Origin: an uncultured Clostridium sp.
GTDB lineage: Bacteria > Bacillota > Clostridia > TANB77 > CAG-508
DNA: 36,823 nt
Assembly: GCA_900556455.1 (NCBI GenBank)
Contig: USOV01000004.1
Coordinates: 1-36,823 of the forward strand
Reading direction: 5' to 3'
A program made the position numbers and the translations under genes. This document shows positions 16,521-24,558 of the stretch, piece after piece (position 1 is the stretch's first letter; the number at the start of each line of letters is the position of its first letter). A model generated the notes under the pieces. It was not told where the DNA came from. It searched no databases and saw only the letters and a list, made by a program, of their open reading frames with translations.

Positions 16521-16694
16521 ATGGCATGGAAGGACAGTCAGGATTTCCGTAATGATTATCCTGGTGGATATTCCAAAAATGGAGTCGTCTACGACGGAAA
16601 TGGCAGACGTATTGGCTATGTCACTGGTGATGGGGATTACCGTATCAACAATGATAAGACAAACGATGGCCAGCTCTATCACAACAAGAATTAG
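16521..16694 (+). CDS. GC-rich 57-aa protein of unknown function
   Basis: A 57-aa frame with a strong Shine-Dalgarno (AAAGGAGG, spacing 8) and ATG. It is rich in Gly, Asp, Asn, Tyr (DYPGGYSKNGVVYDGNGRR), with DGNGR and GDGDYR beta-hairpin-like repeats. Its base composition and codon use (cgt, ggc, ctc, atc, gac) are far less AT-biased than every neighbour, suggesting recent transfer or selection on a highly expressed gene. No signal peptide or membrane segment. Function not recognised. Confidence 0.8.
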   Translation: MAWKDSQDFRNDYPGGYSKNGVVYDGNGRRIGYVTGDGDYRINNDKTNDGQLYHNKN

Positions 16695-16704
16695 TAGTAC
16701 CCCA

Positions 16705-16734
16705 ATGAGGTCTGGATTTTTTTTCAGACCTCAT
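16705..16734. terminator. Hairpin with a T-rich loop after the 57-aa gene
   Basis: ATGAGGTCTG (16705-16714) pairs with CAGACCTCAT (16725-16734). The eight-T tract is in the loop rather than after the stem, so this is an atypical terminator or an RNA-stability/attenuator structure ahead of the next gene. Confidence 0.6.
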
Positions 16735-16766
16735 CATTAAAAATTTTGTGAAAGGAACTGATAAGA

Positions 16767-17513
16767 TTGAAAACAATTGTTGAATTGGATAACAATTATT
16801 ATTTAGAAATAGTTAATAATACTAATAATTTGCCAACAGAGGCTATGGATATTGAAAATTTAAATTTCAGTAATGTATTGAAGAAAAACATTTTTCTAAT
16901 AAAAATTAATTTTGATAATTTAGATAGAAAACAATATAAAAGAATATTAAAAAAATTACTTTTTATAAGAAATATGATATCAAAGAGTAAAGTAAAAATT
17001 GGAAGAATAGAAGAATCAAAAATACTACTAGGATATATAATAAACTATGATGAAAATAATCAACAACAAAATGATTTTATTTCAGCAATTAACGCTATTT
17101 TTTATAATACTAGATATGAGAGATATAACTATATTTATGATACAGTATGTGATTATTTAGATAGTTTCTTTTATGGGAAAAATTTGTGTGACTTTGAAAA
17201 TAATAAATGTGGAGAAAAAAGAAATACTTCATCTACTACCGGATGCTGTCATCATTTTAGAATTAAATGTTTGGGCCCTTTAACTAAGTTAGTTTTGTGT
17301 GAATATTTAAATAAAGAAAATTATACTTGTGATGCAAAATGTATTGCATGTAAATTATTTACTTGTGATTATTTACAAAAAAAGGGGATTAAGTTTAGAA
17401 TAAAAGATATTTTATTGTTAGATGTATTCTTTAATCCTTTACAAAAGTACCACATAAAATATATGGTATTTACTCCAAAAGATAAAGTTATAAAAAGATT
17501 AATGATATTATAA
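16767..17513 (+). CDS. Cys-rich protein of unknown function (possible metal/Fe-S binding)
   Basis: A 248-aa protein with a TTG start, AAAGGA 10 bases upstream. Residues 1-125 are Asn/Ile/Lys-rich and plain. Residues 128-200 contain eleven Cys (128, 141, 148, 160, 161, 168, 178, 188, 192, 195, 200) and a CCHH cluster at 160-163. C188-x3-C192-x2-C195 has the spacing of the radical-SAM cluster motif, but no SAM barrel is visible, so zinc or a plain Fe-S cluster is equally likely. No membrane segment. It lies after the 57-aa gene with a hairpin between them and may be co-transcribed. Family not recognised. Confidence 0.75.
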   Translation: MKTIVELDNNYYLEIVNNTNNLPTEAMDIENLNFSNVLKKNIFLIKINFDNLDRKQYKRILKKLLFIRNMISKSKVKIGRIEESKILLGYIINYDENNQQQNDFISAINAIFYNTRYERYNYIYDTVCDYLDSFFYGKNLCDFENNKCGEKRNTSSTTGCCHHFRIKCLGPLTKLVLCEYLNKENYTCDAKCIACKLFTCDYLQKKGIKFRIKDILLLDVFFNPLQKYHIKYMVFTPKDKVIKRLMIL

Positions 17514-17518
17514 AAATG

Positions 17519-17543
17519 AGGCAGGGAAAAATTCCCTGCCTTT
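17519..17543. terminator. Bidirectional terminator between Cys-rich gene and NRPS/kinase operon
   Basis: AGGCAGGGAA (17519-17528) pairs with TTCCCTGCCT (17532-17541), loop AAA, T-tract on the plus strand. It ends both convergent units. Confidence 0.88.
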
Positions 17544-17556
17544 ATAAATATAGATT

Positions 17557-19368
17557 TTATGCAGCTAAAGGTATTTCTATGTAGAAGGTAGTGCCTTCTC
17601 CTTTTTGTGTTTTATAAGTCATATTTCCATTGAAGTGAGCTTTTATATTTGAGTAAGACATAAATAGTCCAAGACCAGTTCCGTTTTTACCTTTTGTTGT
17701 AATCATTTCTTTAAATAATTTTTCTTGTACATTTTCAGGTAAGCCTCCTGCAAAATCCTGAATACTTATAAGTAAGTTATTTCTTTCTTTAGATAATGTA
17801 AAGTTTATTTCTTTATTAGGTTCACCATTATATGCTTGTATTGCATTTGAAATGATATTATTAATAACCTGAACTAAACTATTAATATTTCCATTAACAG
17901 AGGTATCTGCATCTAAATTAACAGAGGTATTTAGAGTTACTAAGGCATTTTTCAATTCATGTTTCATTAATATATCTACATGTTTTACAAGTTCTCCAAC
18001 AGTAAATCCATTAAACATATTATCTGAAAAGGCTACAGCTTGTCCTTTAACAGCAGTAATAATATCAGACATATAAGCTAAGTGAGTACGTATTTTTTCA
18101 ATCCACTCATCCATATCATTTGCAATTTCATGGTGGTCTTCTACAGTAACATCTGGGTCGCCAGCAGATTGCCTATATTCATTTACTAAATCAGATATTC
18201 CTTCAGCTGCACCAGAAATGGACATTATTGGAGTTTTTAAATTGTGTGCTATACCACCAATCATTTGACCAAGTGATGCTAAACGCTCTTTCTCAATAAG
18301 AATTTCTTGGTTTTCTTTAATAGTTTGCATGTCTAAATTATGCTGAGTTACATCTTTGAATAAAATAAGAGTTCCTAAGAGATTATTATTGTTTTTAATA
18401 CTATTAATTTCAATATGAAAATATTTATTAATTGATTCCCAATGCTTTTCTGTTGTAATAGTAGAATCATCCATTTTAGTCCTATTAACAGCAGCAATAA
18501 ATGATTCTATATCAATATCAAATGCATTATATTTTTTCAACAAATCTACAATATTTATATTTCTAATTTCAGAACTAGAAACAGAAAATGTGTCTAAAAA
18601 AGTTTTATTAAAATCTGTTATTTGCATATCCTCATTTAAAACTATATAGCTATCAGACATTCTATCTACAATTTTTTGAAGAGCAATAGGTGTTGTTTTA
18701 ATTAGACCAAATTTAAATATAGCAAAAGCGAAAAACAATACAGCTATTGCAAAAGAAATTGGTGTGACATAAATTGACATTGGTAAAATGTTAAAAGTTC
18801 CAAGCACATTAATTATTAAAGGAATAATACTTCCTAAACATATTAGTAAAGATTGCTTAGAGAAAAAACTTGAGTTTTTTGCAGTATATTTAATTAAATT
18901 AAATATACTAAAAGCAATTAAACCATATGAATAGATAGAATTTACATAGAAATATGGGCCTACAATGCCGTCAGCTATGTTTGTAGAGTATTGAACAAAG
19001 AATAAGTGATGATAATCATTAGTCCATAGCATTAATAAAGATAATATAGGAATAATGAATAGTATCAAATATCGTTTTGTAAAGTTTATTTTTGTTTTTG
19101 CAAAAATAATACTAGTAAAAAAGAAAGCTACAGGCAAAAAACATGATCCAATATATACAAAGTAATCAAAATATATTGGTGGTATATCGCTAATACTGCA
19201 AAAAATGATTTGCAGTATTAGTCCTATACAACAAATAAGTAAGCAAATAATTGTAAAAAAGAATGCATGTTTAATTTGTGAGTTAGATTTAGTTTTGTAT
19301 ATAACATTAAAAAGTGCTAAAATTGAAATAGTAGTAATAAATAAGCTAATAAAAGCAGTAGTATTCAT
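17557..19368 (-). CDS. 7TM-PAS sensor histidine kinase in the NRPS operon
   Basis: 603 aa. The N-terminal 1-220 hold about seven membrane helices, the 7TM region of histidine kinases that bind small or hydrophobic signals. A PAS domain follows (about 228-345), then the H-box with phospho-acceptor H375 in GGIAHNLKTP, and an ATPase domain with the N-box NNIISNAIQAY and G-boxes DFAGGLPE, GTGLGLFMS. No receiver is fused or adjacent, so the partner response regulator is elsewhere. GGAGG precedes the ATG; only 20 bp separate it from the NRPS stop, so it is very likely co-transcribed with the NRPS and may monitor its product (inference). Confidence 0.9.
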   Translation of the reverse strand: MNTTAFISLFITTISILALFNVIYKTKSNSQIKHAFFFTIICLLICCIGLILQIIFCSISDIPPIYFDYFVYIGSCFLPVAFFFTSIIFAKTKINFTKRYLILFIIPILSLLMLWTNDYHHLFFVQYSTNIADGIVGPYFYVNSIYSYGLIAFSIFNLIKYTAKNSSFFSKQSLLICLGSIIPLIINVLGTFNILPMSIYVTPISFAIAVLFFAFAIFKFGLIKTTPIALQKIVDRMSDSYIVLNEDMQITDFNKTFLDTFSVSSSEIRNINIVDLLKKYNAFDIDIESFIAAVNRTKMDDSTITTEKHWESINKYFHIEINSIKNNNNLLGTLILFKDVTQHNLDMQTIKENQEILIEKERLASLGQMIGGIAHNLKTPIMSISGAAEGISDLVNEYRQSAGDPDVTVEDHHEIANDMDEWIEKIRTHLAYMSDIITAVKGQAVAFSDNMFNGFTVGELVKHVDILMKHELKNALVTLNTSVNLDADTSVNGNINSLVQVINNIISNAIQAYNGEPNKEINFTLSKERNNLLISIQDFAGGLPENVQEKLFKEMITTKGKNGTGLGLFMSYSNIKAHFNGNMTYKTQKGEGTTFYIEIPLAA

Positions 19369-19388
19369 AAATTTATCCTCCGTATTTT

Positions 19389-20879
19389 TTATTTTATATA
19401 TCCAATGGATTTTAAATATATAACGTATTTTTTCATATACTTTTCATTTACTTTTGGCCATTTAAATGAAAGGTTTTTTAGTATTTTATTTGTAGAATTA
19501 TTTTGCAATTTAATATTTGAATTATATATTAAATCTTTATTTCCGTCAAAATCATTTATAATTCCAGAAAGAATATTTCTAGATTTATCATCTTTAGATA
19601 AAGTATTGATTCTTCTGTTGAAAGTTTCTTTATCTACAATTTTCATATCAACTTTTAGTGTTGCTAAAATTGATAATAGCTCTCTAAAAGTAATATGGTT
19701 ATTGTTATAAACATGATAGATAGTAAAATTATTATTATAACATACTAATTTTACTATAGCTTCTGCACAAAAGTCAACAGGAGAAAACTCCATATATCTA
19801 TCTGCCAAATAATCCGGAATACATCCTATATGTAAGAATGAATTTATTCTATTTAAAAATGCATTCTCAGAAACATTAATCTGGAATATTCCATCAGAAT
19901 ACCTATTAGTAATGTTTCCTAATCTTATTATTTTTGCATCTATTGTACCATTTAGTATATTTTCTAAAATTAATCTTTCTGCAATAAATTTAGTATATAT
20001 ATACACATTTGATAAATCCTGACCAATATAAAGGCTTTGTTCATTAAAGATTATATCTGAAGAAAGGTCAGCAACTTTATAGCTATCTGTTTCAAAAATA
20101 TTACCAGAAACACTTAGGGTTGACAAATGATATAATTTACAGTTATAAGCACTACAAAATCTTATAATATTTTTAGCTCCTTGAATATTAGTTGCATTAA
20201 AAGTATCTAAATTACCATAATGTTTAACAATTGCAGCTGAATTTATAACTACATCTATAGTATTTCCAAGTTCTTCATAATATAAATCATTTAAGCCAAG
20301 TTGGTCTTCCTTAATATCACCTTCAATAACAATAATTCTATTAAAGATTTGTCTATCATATTTATTGCCAAAGTAGAAACGCAAAGTATTTAAAAGTCTT
20401 ATTTGAGGGTCATTATTATCTTTTGCACGAATTAAGCAATAAACATTACATTTTGTACTCTTAAGTAAAGCATCTAATATATGGCTTCCTAAATATCCTG
20501 TTGAGCCAGTTAATAAAACATTTTTAAATTTATTTTTAGATAATTTTTCCTTACTATTAAATACATTGTTTTTTAATAATTCATTTATTTCAGTATAATC
20601 GTAATCATCTTTAAAATCATCATCTTTAGAATCGGCAGATGAAACATTTTCAGATAATTGCTTGATTGTAGGGTATTTAAAAATATCTTTATAAGATAAA
20701 TCTAATCCTTTATTAAATGCTTCTATCTGTAATTTTATAGCAAGTAAAGAATCTCCACCAAGTTCAAAGAAGTTGTCTGTTATTCCAACTCTATCTATAC
20801 CTAAAACTGTTTGGAAAGCTTCGGCAAGACTTTTTTGGTAAGGAGTTGTTGGCTCTTCATAAGTATTTCCGAGTATCAA
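19389..20879 (-). CDS. NRPS, C-terminal part: carrier domain 2 and thioester reductase
   Basis: The last 493 residues of the NRPS, joined by a +1 shift at CGG 20871. A carrier (T2) domain has the phosphopantetheine Ser in ELGGDSLLAIKL (about residue 2027 of the joined protein). The terminal reductase (R) domain of about 380 residues has the NAD(P)H motif TGSTGYLGSH and the catalytic Y-I-Y-T-K (YxxxK). R domains release the thioester reductively as an aldehyde or alcohol. The ATG at 20879 has no good Shine-Dalgarno; the frame is open upstream for only four more codons, so it is a continuation rather than a separate gene. Confidence 0.88.
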   Translation of the reverse strand: MILGNTYEEPTTPYQKSLAEAFQTVLGIDRVGITDNFFELGGDSLLAIKLQIEAFNKGLDLSYKDIFKYPTIKQLSENVSSADSKDDDFKDDYDYTEINELLKNNVFNSKEKLSKNKFKNVLLTGSTGYLGSHILDALLKSTKCNVYCLIRAKDNNDPQIRLLNTLRFYFGNKYDRQIFNRIIVIEGDIKEDQLGLNDLYYEELGNTIDVVINSAAIVKHYGNLDTFNATNIQGAKNIIRFCSAYNCKLYHLSTLSVSGNIFETDSYKVADLSSDIIFNEQSLYIGQDLSNVYIYTKFIAERLILENILNGTIDAKIIRLGNITNRYSDGIFQINVSENAFLNRINSFLHIGCIPDYLADRYMEFSPVDFCAEAIVKLVCYNNNFTIYHVYNNNHITFRELLSILATLKVDMKIVDKETFNRRINTLSKDDKSRNILSGIINDFDGNKDLIYNSNIKLQNNSTNKILKNLSFKWPKVNEKYMKKYVIYLKSIGYIK

Positions 20880-23800
20880 CTTTTACTTTACTTAAAGCTT
20901 TTCTATCTATTTTACCATTTGCAGTTAATTTAAACTTCTCTACTTGAACAAAGAAATTTGGTATAAAATATAGTGGTAGTTTTCTTTGCATAAAAGCTTT
21001 TAAGTCATTTACATTTATTTGTTTACTAGAAGAAAAGTAGCAAATAAGTTTATTATTTTTATCAAGTTGTACGAGTGTTTTATCAATATTAGGGTAAAGA
21101 TAAACACAGGCTTCAATTTCTCCAAGTTCAATTCTATGACCATTAATTTTTACTTGATAATCATTTCTACCAATAAAACTGATTAGCCCGTCATTATTCC
21201 ATTTTGCTAAATCTCCGGTTTTATATGCAAGTTTACAATCTAAATTAGGAATAGATACAAAGTTTTTATCAGTTAATTCTTTATTATTTAGGTATCCTCT
21301 TGCAATATTGTCTCCTGCAATATATATTTCGCCAGGAACTCCAATAGGAACAGGTTGTCTATTTTTATCTAATATAAAAATTTGCAAATTATGTAATGGC
21401 TTTCCAATAGGTATAATTTTGTATTCTTTTAAAATATTGTTATCTAAAAGAACGGCAGTTGAGCAGATGGTACATTCTGTTGGACCATAGGCATTTATAA
21501 TTTTTAGATTTGGATTAAGTGTATAATATTTCTTTATTGTGCTACTTTTTATTGGCTCAACCCCAAGTAACAATTTATTAACTGGTATGTTTGCATAAGA
21601 AGATAAAATATTATAAACATCTTCTAAAATATTTGGCGGTATATACAAGAAGGTTATTTTATTTTTTACAATTGTTTTACAGTATTTAAATATATCTGAT
21701 ATGTTTGGTTCATTATATAAATATAAGCTAGCTCCATTAAGTAGAGTTATAAAAAACTCAAAAATGCTTACATCAAAAGATATATTAGTTGAAGCTAATA
21801 ATCTGTCTTGAGTTGAGATATTACCATATAAAGTTGTAAATGATTTTACAAAATTTACTAAATTATGGTGACAAAGTTTAACACCTTTTGGATTTCCAGT
21901 AGAACCTGATGTATAAATTACATATAATAAATCTAATGGTTTTATATCTGTATCCAAATTTTTAGTATTATATTTAGAATAGTCAAACTGCTCTAAATCT
22001 AAAAACTTAATGTTTTCATTATAAATTAAGTTCTGAGAAGATTTTACAAATACAATTTTAGCATTACTGTTTTGTAATATAAAATCAACTCTTTCTTTCG
22101 GCATTTCGGCAGAAATTGGTAGATAAGCTGCTCCCGCTTTTATAATTCCTAGCATACTTATAATTAAATCTAAAGAACGATTCATAAATACAGGGACAAT
22201 ATCATTTTTACCAATATCATTTTGCTTTAAGAAATGCGCAATACTATTAGCTTTAGCATTTAGTTCTCTATAAGTTAATTTCTCATCTTCAAAAACAACT
22301 GCTATACCATCAGGATTATTTTCTACTTGCTCTTCGAATAATTGTACAATTGTTGTATTTTTTGGATAATCTAAACTTGTATTATTAAATTCATGTAATA
22401 TTGTATTCCTTTCTGTTTCTGAAAGCATATCAATATCAGCTATTTTTACAACATTATTTGATAAAATAACTTTTAAAATATTTAAATAATGAGTAGATAA
22501 ATTCTTAATAAAATCTTCATTGAATAATTTTGTTGCATATTCAAAAGATAAAGATATTCCATTATCATTTGGGATTAATTCCAAAGATAAGTCAAATTTA
22601 GCAATATGAGTATCTGGTATGTAATATTCAGATTTTATATTATTAAACTCAATATTTTTTAAACCATTATTCTGGTAAGTAAACATGGTATCAAATAATG
22701 GATTTCTACTTGCATCTCTTTTTATATCTAATTTATTTACTAATTCATCAAAAGGATATGATTGATATTTATAAGCATTTAAACAATTAGTTTTAACAGT
22801 CTCTAAGAACTCCTTAAAAGTTTGTTTAGCGTCTATTTTAGTTCTTAAGGCTAAAGTGTTTACAAACATACCAATTAAATTATAAGTTTCAGCAAAGTCT
22901 CTTCCAACAATAGGAGAACCAACAACAATATCATCTTGAGAAGTATATTTTTCAAGTAATATATAGTATGCTGAAAGTAATATCATATAAGGTGTAACAC
23001 CTAAATCTTTTGCAAGAGCATTAATTTTATGTGCTGTTTCTAAATCAATAGAAGAATATACTTTTGCACCTTCAAAAGATTGAGTAGCTGGTCTTGAATA
23101 ATTTGTAGGCAAGTTTAAAACAGGTATATCATCTGTAAATTGATTTACCCAATAATTTTCCGCTTCTTTTAAAGAACCTGAAACAAGTCTATCATTTTCA
23201 AATACAGCGAAATCCTTATATGTAATATTTAGTTCAGGCAATACTTCATCATTGTATAACTTACAAAGTTCATCTATAAATATAGATAAAGAAGTACCGT
23301 CAGAAATAATATGATGCATATCTACCAATAAAGCAGATTTTTTATTGGTAAATTTAACAAATTTTGCTCTAAATAATGGAGCTTTTGCTAAATCAAAAGG
23401 TTTAACAAAACTTTTGAAAATATCATCTAAATTATTAAAGTCACAATTTTCCTCTATTTCTAAATTAAAGTCTATTTTATCAATAATTCTTTGAACGACA
23501 TTATCATTTTCAAAGGCAAAATATGTACGTAAAGTTTCGTGTCTTTCTATTAATTCATTAAAACATTTTTCTAATTTATTTGTATCAATTTTATCATCTA
23601 AAATAATACCGCCAGGTACATTATATAGTGTAGAAGTTTCACCGGCCATCCTACTTGCAAAATACATTCTTTTTTGGGCAGAAGAGGCTATATAATAATC
23701 CTTAATTTCCACTTGTGGTATTGTAATAGTTGAATGTTTTGCAGAGTTTTGCATAATTTGTTCTAGCTTTTTAATTGAGCTATTTTCAAATATTGTTTGC

Positions 23801-24558
23801 ACACTTATATCAATTTTAAACATGTTATAAATTTCAAGAGATAATCTGATAGCAGAAAGAGAATCTCCACCTAAGTCAAAAAAGTCATCATGTATACTGA
23901 AATCTTGAATATTTAATAATTTTGAAAAAATATCATATAATGTTTGTTCTGTTTTGTTATTAGGTTTTTCAATTTTGGTATTTTTTTCAACATTTTCAAA
24001 TGATTCTAAAGCTTTAGTATCAATTTTTCCATTAATAGTCATAGGAATACTATCTATTTGGAAAATTTTACTTGGCATCATATAAGTAGGTAAATAATTT
24101 TTTATAAAGTTTTTTAAATCATTTAAATTAACAGGTTCACTAGCTTTAAAATAAGTAAATATTTTTTTTGCTTTAACTATAGAAACAGATTTAATAATTT
24201 GTGGATATGTTTGAAGTATTTTATCTATTTCCTGTAGTTCAATTCTATGGCCATTGATTTTTACTTGTTTATCAATTCTGCCAATAAAAACAATATTTCC
24301 ATTTTCTGAGAAAAAGCCATAATCACCAGTATGATAACAAACCGTATTAAAGTCTTTATTATAAATAAAATTTTTGTTTAAATTTTCTTTAGTATATCCA
24401 GAAGAAATACAATCTCCACCAATAATTATTTCGCCTGCAGTATTAATAGGTTGCAATTGACCGGTTGAAGAATTGATTATTCCAATATATGTATTTGAAT
24501 CAGGTGTACCAATAGGTAAAAATCCATTAGAAAATACTTGGTTTGATTTGTTATACAT
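20857..24558 (-). CDS. NRPS, middle part: end of A1, T1, C2, A2
   Basis: 1,243 residues once joined at both CGG sites. In order: rest of A1 (GEIIIGGD, YHTGDYG, NGKID), carrier T1 (LGGDSLSAIRL, Ser about 990 of the joined protein), condensation C2 with intact HHIISDG, and a complete A2 (YTSGSTGNPKG, NAYGPTE, YKTGDLA, NGKID). By eye against GrsA-PheA the A2 pocket reads roughly D-V-F-Y-L-G-A-I-C-K, i.e. a hydrophobic or aromatic residue, tentative. Flanked at 24601 and 20871 by the shift codons; overlaps the neighbouring frames by 8 and 23 bases, just as shifts require. Confidence 0.9.
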   Translation of the reverse strand: MYNKSNQVFSNGFLPIGTPDSNTYIGIINSSTGQLQPINTAGEIIIGGDCISSGYTKENLNKNFIYNKDFNTVCYHTGDYGFFSENGNIVFIGRIDKQVKINGHRIELQEIDKILQTYPQIIKSVSIVKAKKIFTYFKASEPVNLNDLKNFIKNYLPTYMMPSKIFQIDSIPMTINGKIDTKALESFENVEKNTKIEKPNNKTEQTLYDIFSKLLNIQDFSIHDDFFDLGGDSLSAIRLSLEIYNMFKIDISVQTIFENSSIKKLEQIMQNSAKHSTITIPQVEIKDYYIASSAQKRMYFASRMAGETSTLYNVPGGIILDDKIDTNKLEKCFNELIERHETLRTYFAFENDNVVQRIIDKIDFNLEIEENCDFNNLDDIFKSFVKPFDLAKAPLFRAKFVKFTNKKSALLVDMHHIISDGTSLSIFIDELCKLYNDEVLPELNITYKDFAVFENDRLVSGSLKEAENYWVNQFTDDIPVLNLPTNYSRPATQSFEGAKVYSSIDLETAHKINALAKDLGVTPYMILLSAYYILLEKYTSQDDIVVGSPIVGRDFAETYNLIGMFVNTLALRTKIDAKQTFKEFLETVKTNCLNAYKYQSYPFDELVNKLDIKRDASRNPLFDTMFTYQNNGLKNIEFNNIKSEYYIPDTHIAKFDLSLELIPNDNGISLSFEYATKLFNEDFIKNLSTHYLNILKVILSNNVVKIADIDMLSETERNTILHEFNNTSLDYPKNTTIVQLFEEQVENNPDGIAVVFEDEKLTYRELNAKANSIAHFLKQNDIGKNDIVPVFMNRSLDLIISMLGIIKAGAAYLPISAEMPKERVDFILQNSNAKIVFVKSSQNLIYNENIKFLDLEQFDYSKYNTKNLDTDIKPLDLLYVIYTSGSTGNPKGVKLCHHNLVNFVKSFTTLYGNISTQDRLLASTNISFDVSIFEFFITLLNGASLYLYNEPNISDIFKYCKTIVKNKITFLYIPPNILEDVYNILSSYANIPVNKLLLGVEPIKSSTIKKYYTLNPNLKIINAYGPTECTICSTAVLLDNNILKEYKIIPIGKPLHNLQIFILDKNRQPVPIGVPGEIYIAGDNIARGYLNNKELTDKNFVSIPNLDCKLAYKTGDLAKWNNDGLISFIGRNDYQVKINGHRIELGEIEACVYLYPNIDKTLVQLDKNNKLICYFSSSKQINVNDLKAFMQRKLPLYFIPNFFVQVEKFKLTANGKIDRKALSKVKVDTRKYL
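20869..20871 (-). other. CGG frameshift site 3 (NRPS A2-T2 linker)
   Basis: Zero frame: GAT ACT CGG AAA TAC TTA and then TGA. Skipping the C gives ACT GGA AAT ACT TAT GAA and enters the T2-R frame. In the new frame a TAA lies five codons upstream, so the shift must occur within about ten codons, and CGG is among them. Confidence 0.8.
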
